DNA of 64,000 nt, taken from Brachycybe producta (lineage: Eukaryota; Arthropoda; Diplopoda; Playtdesmida; Andrognathidae). The position numbers and the translations under genes were made by a program. The DNA is taken from contig JAUPFP010000084.1 in the NCBI GenBank assembly GCA_036925085.1, positions 372,001 to 436,000 of the forward strand. Reading direction: 5' to 3'. The notes below the pieces were generated by a model that was given only the letters and a program-made list of their open reading frames with translations, searched no databases and was not told the DNA's origin. This document shows, piece by piece, positions 24,301 through 34,644 of this stretch (position 1 is its first letter; the number at the start of each line of letters is the position of its first letter).

Positions 24301-27300
24301 GACACAGAGGGCAAATTGGGCCCATACAGAGGTTAATTCTGAATTTGGGCCGTGTAGGGCTAACAATATCCTCGCAAAAGGGGCCCCCTTTTTGATCTTA
24401 TAATGAACCACCTCCTTGCAATGACTGAAGAAATGTCAAATATTTGTTTTATGTCATACTTTTTTAATATTAAAAATAAACAATCTTAAATGCATTGTTA
24501 GCTTCTCCTCATAACCTAAATACCAAACACACCATTTTTATGACATCGTGTAAAATTAAATATTGTCTACTATTGTGCCACACGACCAAAAAACAATGAA
24601 ATTATCTCCCCCCCCCAAAAAAACACATTCCATTGTTATGGAATTTTTTCATATAAATTTTGAAGAGATTTTGTTACAAATATGTTTTTTTTAAGAAAAA
24701 ACTGATTTTTTTTTTGTCTTTTTTTCAGAATGTCGATCATAAAATGAAATTACGTTCGAAAAAAGGTCAATTGCCATTCGTTGAATTAAATGGAGCCCAA
24801 ATTGCCGATTCGACCATCATCATTCGTGAACTAAGCAAACATTTCAATCGAGACCTGGATTCCAACCTAACTTCGGATCAACGGATTACAAGTCACGCAC
24901 TGATCTCCATGTTGGAAAATCACACCAAATGGTAACCTACCCCTCTACCATGGCTTCCTGTCTTCCTTCCTGCTTTTCTTTTTAGACAAGAGAACTTTTT
25001 TAAGAAACTAGAATAGTAACTAACTCCGCGAATCTGTGAAAATAAACTTTTTATGAGAATTCTTAAAAATACTTTTCACATAAATTGCCTACTATTTCTA
25101 GTTTCTAACAAACTTTAACAATTGTTCATTTAGGTGCTTCTATATTAAAAATGTTTGTGTACCCTTTGTAAATATGTATCCACCACTTGGTGGAGCCACC
25201 ATCAACTTGGGAAAGAGGGGGGGGGGGAGGCAGACACAACCAGTTATCTCGAATTGACAAAAAAGTCTTCTAATTTAGAATTTATGATCTGCTCATTTTA
25301 TAAACTAGAAGAGTAGCTCAATCACTTAATTAAAGGTGTTTTTGTGTTTTGATATATCTTTCAAAATAAACTTTTTATAGACAAAAAGCTTATTTTAAAT
25401 GATATCATCATGAAAATACCCTACTTGTTTGAGCTACCCTTCTAGTTTTTTTCTCAGAGTTTCTCTTCATTTTACACTTCAGACAGAAAATATGAAGTGT
25501 TCGAAGGGGACTAGCCTCTCTTCAGACAGGCAGTTAGAAATCGTGGAGAACTTCATTGGGCTCCGCCCTTATTATGACGACCGGCAACTTCTAATTGGTT
25601 TGTTGTGTGGTTCGACGTTGAAAAGGGCGGAGCATGTGACGTCAAACCACACAACAAACCAATTAGAAGTTGCCGGTCGTCATAATAAGGGCGGAGCCAA
25701 CTGAAGTTCTCCCCGATTTCTAACTGCCTGTCTCTTCAGAGGTACAAAAAACCTCTTTGAGATTGTTGTTGTGTCTCTGTGAAATGTAAACCAATCTAAT
25801 GTTTCTCTTTTAGTTGTTATTTATCTATGTTCCTTCCGTTAAGTATGGTTCACCATCAAAACATTTCAAAATCGAAAAGACATCATTTTATGGAGAGATG
25901 TGTGTGTGTTTACAATGTTGCACAACAAATGAAAACAACTTGTTAAAAAAAAAAGGGTCACGCGGGAAGAAATTGCAGCAAAAATAATAAGTTACAACTC
26001 TCCGCAGTACTGATTTAAGGGAGGGAGGTTTCTCCAAACCAAAATAAACACTTTCGGATAAATAAGCAACATTCTTGTAAACAGAAGTTCAGAAAACATT
26101 AAAAATCTAAGAACCACACCTTTTGAGCTTTTTTTAAATTGCCAAATCAATGATGAAATTGATGACAACCTGACATTGGAATTGGGTGTATTCGTAAACA
26201 TCCCCCCCAAGTATAACACAACATGCTGGTGGTCCAAAGTACCAATTTATGTTGGCAAAACATTTAACTGTTGGAATCAACCTTTTGGTCCATTTCATTT
26301 TAAATACACACAGCCCACTTAATATTTACCCAAAAATCACCATCATCATCACTAATTGATAATTAGGTTCAGGTACAGCTATCATTGAGGTGGGCCAACG
26401 ACAATGTTGGCCTGATCATTAGGCCAATATTTGTACATAGACCCCAACAGCTGACAATATATTGGTTCCTCATTGGCGTGCTGCTTGGGTTAGCTTCCAT
26501 TGGTGGCCCCCCAATTGTTATAAACCTACTTTACACCTCAATAGTGGAACCAAATGTTAAAAATGGTTATTTTTTTGTTGTTGCTCCTGACATGACTGCC
26601 ACTGATGGAATCATCCATCCATCAATCTTCAGTAATGTTTTAAAGGCCACTGATTTCTTGTGTAGAAAAATACTTAAGAGATTCATTTGACCTAAACCAA
26701 AAAAAAAAAGGCCAACGACAAAATATTGTAAGTAATTTAAGGTCAAAATTTAGTACAACATTCCAAGCTAAACATTCCATAACTTAAGCTGAAAGCCGTG
26801 TTTATAGTCAGCATTTTATGATGATGATGATGATATCACGTAATGTCACAACTTGCAATTGTCACTAAAACACTGAAAAAGCATGCAAAAAAAAACGGTT
26901 TGTTCAGATATCTGATTCTTCCATCTGATTTCCATCACAGGCAGCTAGAAATCGGAGAGAACTTCAGTTCACTCCTCCCGTGTTATGACGACCGGCAACT
27001 TCTAATTGGTTTGTTGTGTGGTTTGACGTTGAAAAGGGCGGAGCATGTGACGTCAGACTACATAACCAACCAATTAGAAGTTGCCAGTCGTCATAAAAAG
27101 GGCGGAGCCAACTGAAGTTCTCCCCGATTTCTAACTGGTTGTATTTCCATCTGATATCTGATTCAATCCATCCATATGAGCTAGCGCAAGGATGCCACTT
27201 TGACGATTTGCATTGTGAAAGCCTTTGTTAAGCTCTCTTTTAACGCCTTTAAGGTCTAAAAAGCTGTGATAATAAAAGACCTTTAGAGACTAGACTGAGC

Positions 27301-30203
27301 CCATCCAACAAATGAGGTCGACAAAACCCATGAGGCCCACACGGCCCACCAACTTCATGAAGCCTCCAAACCCATTTGGTTTCATATAGGTCTCTATAGG
27401 TCCAATAATTTAATTTAATTAAAAACAAAGTTATTAAAACAGAAGCTAAATTTAGCCAACAGAAGAAGAAAAAAATTGAAAAATAAACGATCATAAATAA
27501 GCAAAACGGCTTCCATTAATAAATTAATTACCACATAAATCATTTTTTAAATATAATCATGTCTTTTTTTTTTCTCTGTCCAGACAGACATTTAGTTAAA
27601 AAAAATCAAACCATTTGTAATTTGACCTAATCGCAAAGGATGCTGGGAAAGCAAAGTAATTTTCATTATTAGGCCTACTAATATAAATTTAATAACCAGT
27701 TTCCTGTCTTTTATTTCTCAATATTTCGTGTTTTTTTTGTAATATAAAGGACCTCATTTATTATTTAATATTATTGCTTATTAAAGGGGGGAGGGGGAGT
27801 GGTCCATCTACTTTTAAGGGGCCGGTCGCACTTTAAGGAGTTTTGCGTCCAACAATTAAAACCAAAATTAGTAAATTAAAATGAAGAGGGCGAAAATGAC
27901 GACAATTGAAATTATTAATTATAATAATGTGTCTTTTTTAGAAGAGGTTTAACCCACATTTTGTAAATAATTGTGAAATATACAAAATGATGGGTGTTGC
28001 TGCTGCTGGTCCTTTGCTTTTAAAGTAACATCTCCTCCACCCAAAAATGAATTTCTCAATCTTATCTTTGAAAATTTTATGCAAATTAGTTTTAAAACAC
28101 AAAAGTTTTTTTTTTTTTGGATGGGAGTTTAAAACCTCTTGTCAAAAATTATATGGGTGTTGTTGTTGTTGTTTATATCCACTGGTCAGTGTGGTCACTG
28201 TGTGGTGGTCATTGTAATTTTGTTTACTCGATCTTATGTCCAACAAACAAGAGGAAGGAAATTATAAAGTCAATTCTCTCTTTCTGTTGCAAAATATGAA
28301 ATGCAAATGGAAAGAATTAACAAACAAATTAAGAGACTAGAAAAGTGGATGAATCACTTAAAAGGGGGGTTTGAGATGTGAAACGCCCTCTTGAACTCGG
28401 GGTCATTCTGTATTTCAGAAGAACAAAATTAAGAGAAACTTTGAAAGTGTTTTAGAAACTAGAACGGTAACTTAATTTAAAATAAGCTTTTTATGTCAAG
28501 TTTCAAAATAACTCAAATTTAAACGGACAATATTTTGTTAATTTTTATCTAAACAAAAAGTTTATTTTGAAAGATATCATTGAGCTTGAAGGTACCATTC
28601 TAGTTTCTAAAACACTTTTAGGTTTCTCTTCATTTTTGCACCTGAAAGACAGAATTATAATCAGTTGTTTGATGTTTATGGAAATCACCCTTTTTTTCTG
28701 ATGCTGTCATCTTTGGGGGCAAAAAAATGTACCTAAAACTTGAACTTAGAAACTAGAAATCCCCCCTCCCCCTTAACACCCACACCTACCCATAAGAAGA
28801 AGTTGCAATAAACCTCAATCGTCATCATTATTCCCCCCAAAATCACGAATTTCGTGTTCAATAAATTTCCAATTTTAAAATCCTACACATTCCGAGGACA
28901 ACTTTTAAAACGACCACTCCCATTTGTTTCAGTCTTTTTTTTTGGTGTAAAATTTTCTAAAATTATAACTGTTTAAACTCGTCATTTGGCCCAAATTCAA
29001 GAAGAAAATTTGCCAACTTGAAACGTTTTCTCAGCGGTTTCAAATTCAAAGTTCAAAGTGCCTCATTTCCCTTCTTGAATTTAGACCTCTCTAATTAAAA
29101 GCAAATTTTAAATTCAAGATGGAAATTTGGCATTTGAACTTCTGTCATTTTTTTAACCCTTTGGAACAGGATTCCAATATAGAAAATAAGTGTTGTTGAG
29201 TAAAAAACCATTGTGTTGTGGAACCCTAACTCAGAGGGTTCAAAAAGTTGAAGTTGAACATGGATTTATGAAAAGCTAGAAAGCGTTTTAGAAACTAGAA
29301 GGGGTAGCGGCTCACTCATTTACGAGTATTTTCTATGTTTTATAATATTTCAAAATAAACTTTTTATAGAAAAAAATTAAATATATCATACTGCTTTAAA
29401 GATGGCTCATTTTCCTAACTCACATAAAAGTTCATTTTGAAAGATATCAAACATGAAAATTGAGCTAACCCTTCCAGTGTCTAAAACACTTCCTAGTTTC
29501 TCTTAATTTTGTTTCTGGAAATTAAAATAATCAAGAGTCCGAGAGGCCCCCGTTTACACCTTAAAGTGTTAAAAGCTCAATTAAGAATGCTTCCGCACTT
29601 GAACTATAACTTTGAACCCTCTAACCAGGGGGGTTTTGAAGATATACATTATCTTTGTTCACAGAGGGTTCAAGTTAAAAACCTAAAACCCTTAGAAAAA
29701 TGTAAAAAGTGCCACAAAAAGAGAGCATTTTTCAGAGATTTTGATTTTGTCTGGAAGCATCTAACGAAGTTAACTTTTGAAATTATTATTTATGACATTA
29801 AATGAGCTAGAAAGCTATTTTATTTCTCCAAACACTTTTGTTGAAATGTTGTTTACAAACATGTTGCCATGACAACACCATTTACACCATGTAGTCACGT
29901 AATAAATTATTTTATATTAAGAGAGATCTCTCTTCCAAAATACACACAAACAAGAGAGAAAATTGAGAACTCAAAGGGTTAAAAATTTAAAAACAAGTCC
30001 AATGTCACAATCTGCGCATGCGTCAATCATTAAATTACTAGATTTCCCAACCAACTAATTAATTAGAAAGAAAAGAAAAAAACCACAGAAAAAAAGGAAA
30101 CTTTAATCAATGAAAAATAAACAGAAAATAGTTTTAATTTAAAAAAGAACATTTGGATGTTGTTGTTTCAATTAATTTTGATTAAATCGATTTTCTGTTG
30201 TTT

Positions 30204-30236
<33 letters not shown>

Positions 30237-33200
30237 ATTCCTTTTTTTGTTTCTTTTGAACAATTTTCATTCTGGACAATTGAATCCAAAATGTAATTCA
30301 ATTTTCTTTCTTTCTTTCTTTGGAATCTAATTATTAAAAACAACCAGAAAAATGGGGTTTTCAATCAAAGAACCTGGGTTAGAGGCTAAAAGGCAAAAGT
30401 GTTATCTGAAACTTCTCGATCAGACTAGAACTCTAGCCTCTAAGCAGGGTTTTTTTTTTTAACTAAAAAAACGTAGTAACATTAAGGGTGGTTTAAAGTA
30501 TAAAATATATGCCCGTCGAACTTTTTATTATTCTGTTTTTCAAAAGCAAAAATGAAGAGAAACTAGAAATGGTTTTAGAAACTAGAAGGGTAGAGCTCAA
30601 TCACTTATTTTCATGCAGATATATCTTTCAAAATAAACTTTTTTTAAAAGCTTATTTTGAAAGATAATCAACATGAAAATACACTAAAGTAAGTGATTGA
30701 GCTACCCTTCTAGTTTCTAAAACACATTCAGGTTGCACCTGAAAGAGATAGTATATTAATCGAGAGTTCGAGATGCATTTTGCACTTTACATAAAATGAC
30801 TAGTTATTTTTGCATAATTAATGACCTCATCATCTCCAGCTAAAAATGATAAGTTTTACAGATCTCTGTGTATTGAATTTTGCAAGAATGTCGTCTTCTT
30901 CACTTGGAAGGCAAACATTATATTATATGGTTCGCAATAAATGCAACACATGATTTGAAATATCGATTTGTTTGCTTTGAGGTTCTCTCTCTCTCCATTT
31001 TGCACAGAACTGGAAAATCTACGTTTATTTTTTTTTGCTTAGCAACAACACAGCATCTTGAATTGTGGATAGTAACAACTCTCTCTCTCACTCAGTCTCT
31101 CTGATTTGCAATGAGATCCAATAGGGAGAGAGAGAGAGATAGAATTATAATGAGATAGAAACTAGAATCTTGTCTTTATGTAATTTATAGATGATTTCTA
31201 GCTCTAAATTTAGAGACAAACATACTAAAGGCCAAAAATTCAACTTGAACCCTCTGAACAAGGGTTTCAACATGAAAAAAAAAAAAATAAACTCTGTTTT
31301 ATTGAGAACATAATTTAGAGACCGACATAAATAAAGCTCATGGGTCGAGTTGGTCCTGCAGGCTTTCAATTTTATTGAAAACAGCTAAATACGCATTGGT
31401 GTGGACCTCAAGGGTCTGTTGAGCTTTATGGGAGTTTTATTCCTTATGGGTTCCAGGCTTTTTGGGTATGGCAGGCCTATGTGCCTCATGGTCTTGATGG
31501 GCATTGCGGACCTTTGGTCCTGATGGACTTTGTATGACACACAGGTCTTAGTGGTCTTCATGGGTTTCGTGGTAATTATTGGTCTCTCGTGGGCCACATC
31601 GTCTCATTGGGGGCTTCATTGTCTTGGTGGGCTTTGTGGACTTCATTAGATTTCAATGGCTTGGTGAGCTGAGCTCACTTAATTTTGGGCTGGCCTGGAC
31701 AGCACGTTTTCTCACAAAATGTAACACTGGGATTTTCTATGTTGGAACCCTGTTTCAAAGGGTTCAAAAGAAACACAAAGCAGGTGACCAAATATCCTTT
31801 CTTTTTTAGCCAAGTCACGAGGCCAGGCGTGCCAATAACACGCGCACAAATACACTTTTATTAGGGCACACCCTTGGAATTCAATGAACTCCCTTTTAAA
31901 AATATAAAAGTGTAACTGAGTGCCACCCTACCTCAGGTTGATCATCCTAAGATCTTAAGTCAGCCATTTGCAAAATACGCAAATGAAAAAGAACAAAGGA
32001 AATAGAACTCTTTGGCTTTTCTATATTTCAGAAGAAGAAAAAATATTAAAAAGAAACTGAAAGTGTTTTAGAAACTAGAAAAGAGCACATTTGATGGCGA
32101 TTTCCATGTTTGTTATCTTGAAAAATAAACCTTTTAAATTTGGAAAATTAGATCGCTTGAAATGAAAAACGAAAATCAAAAAATTGAAAGTAAGAAAAAA
32201 TTACCTGATAACTTTCAAAATCTAAAATAATTTTCATTTTCATAATAAGTAATTTAAAAAAAAAACAATTTTAGATAATTCAGTTGCTCTTCTAGTTTCT
32301 AAAAAAAAGCCTTTTCTTGAGTTTCATATACTCTGGTTATTATGTATTTCAAAAGCAAACACAGTAAGGAGAAATTGAAAGTGTCTTTTAGAAACTAGAA
32401 GGGAGAAACCACTTAATATAGCTATTTTCATGTTGCTATCTTTCTCATGTTATTTTAAAACTGATATAAAAAGCTTATTTTGAAAGATATCAATGTGAAA
32501 ATATCATTAAGTGATTCAGCTGCCCTTCTAGTTTCTAAAACACATTCAAGTCTCTTGTCATTTTCCTCCAGAAAGACGGAATAATAACGAGAATTCTCGA
32601 GAGGCGTGTTCACACTTAAAAATCGCATATTTAATAAATCATTTTTTTTCTTCTTCTCCAAATTACAGGGTGTTCTACTGGTGGAGATTTCACAACGCGG
32701 GTCAATTTATAACCGAATCTAAGCTGAATGTACGTCAAGCGCTACAGACGCGTATTCCGACCGGAATCATTCATTTCTTTCTCAAGATGAAGCTCAGATC
32801 CGTAAGAAGAAACACAAAATATCAAATATTTTTTTTATAATAGAAATTCCTCAGTTTGAATGAAAAAAATGACATAAGTTTTTGCTTTAAGATTTCTTCT
32901 CTCTTTACAAAAAGCGAAACTAATAACTGAGAGAAGTAGGAAAAGTGCAATTCGAAACGGATCCACACTTTTCAGTTATTTCATTTTTTTTTCAAAACAA
33001 ACGCCATAAAAAAAAAAAACAGAAATAAAGTCTAAGGGCTGGATCACACATTTGTAAAAATAGGCAGAAAATAGAAATACGGTCATACCTCGCGCTTAAC
33101 GATATTGTATCGTTAACCGAATTATCGTTAACTAAATCATGATTGGCATTAGTAAACCTAGCTTCAAAAAAAAAATAATTTGAAGAATTTTCTATTTATT

Positions 33201-34644
33201 TTGCTGAAAGAAAAGGCGGTGAAATTGTTTCTTTTTGCCACATGGAATTACATTAAGATGCATATAATTCTTTATGAAATTATGACACTTCCTCACCACT
33301 TCTATAAACTCAACAATGTTTTTTGTTCTAATATGTGAGAACCCCCTTTTAAACGCGACGGAAAGCAGAAATAGCTGTAAATTCATTGCGATTTTATTTT
33401 CATTTTTTCTGCTTCTTTTTACACATGTGTGATCCAGGCTTTAGTTATCTTTCTTTCTGCGTGTCTTCAACCTCTTTTCTCATGAAAAAACAAGAAATTC
33501 GAACTGTGTGTTTGTAATAAGAATAAAGTCTTATGACTAATTTTTTTTTTATCTTATTTTTGTTTTCAGAAAAGAAGTCTCATAAACGGAATGGGACTCG
33601 GAGTTCATTCGCCAGAGGAGATCTATGATTTCGGCAACCGTGATTTGGCTCGTCTTAACGAATTATTGGGCGACAAACCGTACTTCTTTGGAGATGAACC
33701 GACTCTAGTATGTTGTCGAAACGGAAAAATAAAACTGGGCCACTTCCCCCCTATCAAATCAGAGATGTGTAACCTGAGTAACATTTTTTTGCTATGTACA
33801 AAAGTACAGAGATCGAGGTCCTTTAGCTGTTTAGAAACAACTTTTAAAAATAATTTCAAACTAGGAAAAAGTAAAATGAATAAATTAATAACATCCTTGT
33901 AAATAAACTTGTCATGCAAGTTTTGAAAAATACGAAACTCTGATTATTCTTGTCTTTCAAAAGAAAAAGTAAGAAGAAATTGAAAGTATTTTAGAAACTA
34001 GAAGGGTAGCTCTCAATGACTTTTCGAGAAACCAACCTTAGCACACAGGCGACTTAACTGTGTGCCACGGTTAGCGGCACCACAACCTTCGACTTCATTT
34101 TGTCACCAAAAATCGTTCAAAGTCGCTTGTGAAGTTGTGCGCTTAGGCCCTAAATATTGATTAACCTAAAATTAGATATTTTTTTAATGTAAGCCACTTT
34201 TGATCTAAACTAACAATTTCGCTTTCTATTTTATTTTTTGTGTTTCAGTTAGATGCAGTTGCTTTTGCCGTAATCCTTCAATTCCAATTCGGACAAGGTG
34301 ATAAATTTCCACCCAAAGTGTTCATTGAAGAAAAGTGCCCTCAACTGGTGGCTCTCGTGGAGCGCATAAAACAACGCTATTGGCCAGACTGGCAAGAGAT
34401 GATCGACACCTTGGACCTAAACACCCATTTGCCGAAACCGGTGCCACCACCGGCTGCGAAAAAGGAAGAGGAAGACGAGAAGAAAGAGAAAGAAACCGGA
34501 AAGGAAGACGAAAAAGAAGGCGAAAAAGAAAAGGGAGAAAAGGACGAAAAGGAACGAGACAAAAAGGATGGAAAACTCGAAGAATCAGATAACAAATTCG
34601 AAGAAGAGAAAAACAAAGAAGAGGAAGCGCCAGAGAAAAAATAA
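15014..34644 (+). CDS. FAXC: Failed axon connections (fax/FAXC) homologue, complete
   Basis: Five coding exons, 15014-15358, 24729-24931, 32669-32801, 33570-33707 and 34249-34644, join in frame to 404 residues. Residues 1-72 are Gln/Thr/Ala/Gly-rich low complexity. A thioredoxin-like GST-N/metaxin-type domain follows: VVYLYQFCRTGFLPSISVPC, LETWLRINGIKYE, GQLPFVELNG (130-131 is the Leu-Pro of the fold), IADSTIIIREL. A GST-C-like helical part contains WVFYWWRF (W183 split by intron 2), MGLGVHSPEEIYDFG, LGDKPYFFGDEPTLLDAVAF (the T272-x-x-D275 box is typical of GST C-domains) and YWPDW (317-321). The last ~60 residues are Lys/Glu-rich. Drosophila fax is an axonal membrane-associated GST-fold protein interacting genetically with Abl; vertebrate FAXC is its orthologue. 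No active-site role is evident. The ATG at 15014 follows a stop-containing leader and begins the only long frame. Identification is firm. Confidence 0.92.
15390..16550. repeat. Tandem repeat with AAAATGGCCGCC blocks in FAXC intron 1
   Basis: Roughly four to five diverged units of about 180-430 bases. Each contains an AAATATGGCG...CATTTAAAAATGGCCGCCAC block (about 15400, 15655, 15905, 16080, 16375). Most also have GCCATTTTTAATGTTTTT and CCATATTTAAACGCC. The ATGGCCGCC/GGCGGCCAT core resembles YY1 sites. Similar short blocks occur at 1783-1815 and after FAXC (34655-34705). Confidence 0.75.
18125..18585. repeat. Family-A element split by a family-B insertion
   Basis: The left arm at about 18140-18180 (TTTTAGAAACTAGAAGAGTA) and the right arm at about 18500-18580 are separated by the 202-bp ACAGGC element at 18189-18390. 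This shows the family-B insertion is younger. Confidence 0.75.
18189..18390. mobile_element. ACAGGC foldback MITE, copy 1 (9-bp target duplication)
   Basis: A 202-bp near-perfect palindrome. It starts ACAGGCAGTTAGAAATCGGG, has CTCCGCCCTTGTTATGGCGA in the arm, and ends with the complement AACTGCCTGT. It is flanked by CTTCAGAGT at 18180-18188 and 18391-18399. Arms of ~90 bp plus a 9-bp duplication suggest a Mutator-type non-autonomous element. Confidence 0.92.
19904..20034. mobile_element. Family-C hairpin element, copy 1
   Basis: Complementary ends GCAACCAGAAAAAAGTGC and GCATTTTTCTGGTTGC, with inner TCAGTCAAAGAACCTG and CAGATTCTTTGACTGG. The centre is a diverged TAGAGGATAGAG. Confidence 0.8.
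20080..20388. mobile_element. TA-flanked element with CACCTTGTACAC ends, copy 1
   Basis: Ends CACCTTGTACAC and GTGTACAAGGTG, flanked by TA (20078-20079, 20389-20390). It interrupts a family-A right arm (CATTCTAGTTTTTAATA | TAAACACACTTTC), so removing 311 bases would restore that arm. A related copy lies inverted at 62205. Mariner-type TA targeting is inferred. Confidence 0.85.
21401..21598. mobile_element. ACAGGC foldback MITE, divergent copy 5 (9-bp target duplication)
   Basis: 198 bp. It starts ACAGGCAAAGGGTGCCCCCA and ends CTGCTGGGCACACTCGCCTGT-like, with inner CGCCCTTTTATGAGCGTCA complementary arms. It is flanked by CCAGCTGTC at 21392-21400 and 21599-21607. The middle shares CTAATTGGTTTGTT and GGTCTGACG with the other family-B copies, but the arms differ, so it is a subfamily. 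Confidence 0.9.
23235..23490. repeat. Family-A palindromic element
   Basis: Starts at TATCTCTGTCTTTCAGAAGA, with TTTTAGAAACTAGAA near 23290 and TTTCAAAATAAACATTTT inside. The right arm is degraded, with TCTTCTAG near 23463. Confidence 0.65.
23950..24270. repeat. Family-D repeat split by a family-B insertion
   Basis: Left part CGACTTCAAGAAATAAATCT and right part CCCTCTGAGCAGGGTTC...TTCTTCTTGATTTTGGGCC flank the family-B element at 23998-24203. Confidence 0.65.
23998..24203. mobile_element. ACAGGC foldback MITE, copy 2 (9-bp target duplication)
   Basis: 206 bp. It starts ACAGGCAATCAGAAATCGG and ends CGATTTCTAATTGCCTGT, with the GGCTCCGCCC/GGGCGGAGCC arms of the family. It is flanked by CTTTGAAAC at 23989-23997 and 24204-24212. 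Confidence 0.92.
24729..24931 (+). CDS. FAXC: FAXC coding exon 2
   Basis: Begins after TTTTTTCAG with NVDHKMKLRSKKGQLPFVEL and ends ...NHTKW split in phase 2 (TG|GTAACC). It carries the core of the thioredoxin-like fold. Confidence 0.9.
25526..25730. mobile_element. ACAGGC foldback MITE, copy 3
   Basis: About 205 bp. It starts ACAGGCAGTTAGAAATCGTG and ends CGATTTCTAACTGCCTG, flanked by TCTCTTCAG at 25517-25525 and 25731-25739; the last T of the right end is shared with the duplication or lost. It is inserted in the outer part of a family-A right arm. Confidence 0.9.
26937..27142. mobile_element. ACAGGC foldback MITE, copy 4 (9-bp target duplication)
   Basis: 206 bp. It starts ACAGGCAGCTAGAAATCGGA and ends CGATTTCTAACTGGTTGT, with a mutated right tip. 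It is flanked by ATTTCCATC at 26928-26936 and 27143-27151. Confidence 0.92.
28410..28660. repeat. Family-A palindromic element
   Basis: Left arm TATTTCAGAAGAACAAAATT and GTTTTAGAAACTAGAACGGT; right arm AAAGTTTATTTTGAAAGATA, CCATTCTAGTTTCTAAAACA and CTGAAAGACAGAATTATAAT. Confidence 0.8.
30340..30472. mobile_element. Family-C hairpin element, copy 2
   Basis: CAACCAGAAAAATGGGGTTTT and CAATCAAAGAACCTGGGTTA face ACTCTAGCCTCTAAGCAGGG; the 'GTTAGAGGCTA' and 'TAGCCTCTAA' halves pair. Confidence 0.7.
30485..30790. repeat. Family-A palindromic element, well preserved
   Basis: Outer left TTAAGGGTGGTTTAAAGTAT, then GGTTTTAGAAACTAGAAGGG and AGCTCAATCACTTATTTTC. The right arm mirrors these (GTGATTGAGCTACCCTTCTA, GTTTCTAAAACACATTCAGG, then GAGAGTTCGAGATGC). 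Confidence 0.85.
31390..31680. repeat. Degenerate GGGCTTTGTGGACTTCATT minisatellite
   Basis: Irregular 18-30-base units of the form GGTCTTGATGGGCTTTGTGG. Short similar tracts occur at 3130-3200 and, inverted, at 27290-27400. Not readable as protein. Confidence 0.55.
32669..32801 (+). CDS. FAXC: FAXC coding exon 3
   Basis: Completes W183 after AATTACAG. It reads VFYWWRFHNAGQFITESKLN, then QTRIPTGIIHFFLKMKLRS, and ends |GTAAGA in phase 0. The aromatic VxYWWR segment and the RxPxxIxxFF motif are family-typical. Confidence 0.9.
33035..33441. mobile_element. TA-flanked foldback (family E) in FAXC intron 3
   Basis: Ends AGGGCTGGATCACACA and TGTGTGATCCAGGCTT are flanked by TA (33033-33034, 33442-33443). 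An inner inverted pair, AACGATATTG...TATCGTTAAC, lies near 33097. It makes up half of the 768-base intron. Confidence 0.75.
33570..33707 (+). CDS. FAXC: FAXC coding exon 4
   Basis: After TTTTCAG: KRSLINGMGLGVHSPEEIYD, then LARLNELLGDKPYFFGDEPT, ending CTA|GTATGT in phase 0. Confidence 0.9.
34249..34644 (+). CDS. FAXC: FAXC coding exon 5 with Lys/Glu-rich tail
   Basis: After GTGTTTCAG: LDAVAFAVILQFQFGQGDKF, CPQLVALVERIKQRYWPDW, then PKPVPPPAAKK and about 60 Lys/Glu-rich residues to the stop. The stop TAA (34642-34644) lies inside an AATAAA hexamer (34640-34645). Confidence 0.9.
   Translation, partial: LDAVAFAVILQFQFGQGDKFPPKVFIEEKCPQLVALVERIKQRYWPDWQEMIDTLDLNTHLPKPVPPPAAKKEEEDEKKEKETGKEDEKEGEKEKGEKDEKERDKKDGKLEESDNKFEEEKNKEEEAPEKK

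Larger units (their letters stand above)
15359..24728 (+). other. FAXC intron 1 (about 9.4 kb)
   Basis: GT-AG intron. In order it holds a tandem AAATATGGCG...AAAATGGCCGCC array (about 15390-16550), family-D pieces (17085-17400), a family-A copy split by a family-B element (18125-18585), a further family-D piece (18780-19070), a family-C hairpin (19904-20034), a TA element (20080-20388), a family-B element (21401-21598), family-A copies (22880-23490), and a family-B element in a family-D repeat (23950-24270). No nested gene is supported. Confidence 0.8.
24932..32668 (+). other. FAXC intron 2 (about 7.7 kb)
   Basis: GT-AG intron. It contains family-A copies (25290-25740, 28410-28660, 29270-29545, 30485-30790, 32040-32620), two family-B elements (25526, 26937), family-D pieces (28985-29262, 29560-29700, 31235-31350, 31735-31775) and a family-C hairpin (30340-30472). 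CT/AG microsatellites lie at 30206-30236 and 31125-31140, and a degenerate GGGCTTTGTGG minisatellite at 31390-31680. No exon or nested gene was recognised. Confidence 0.75.
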
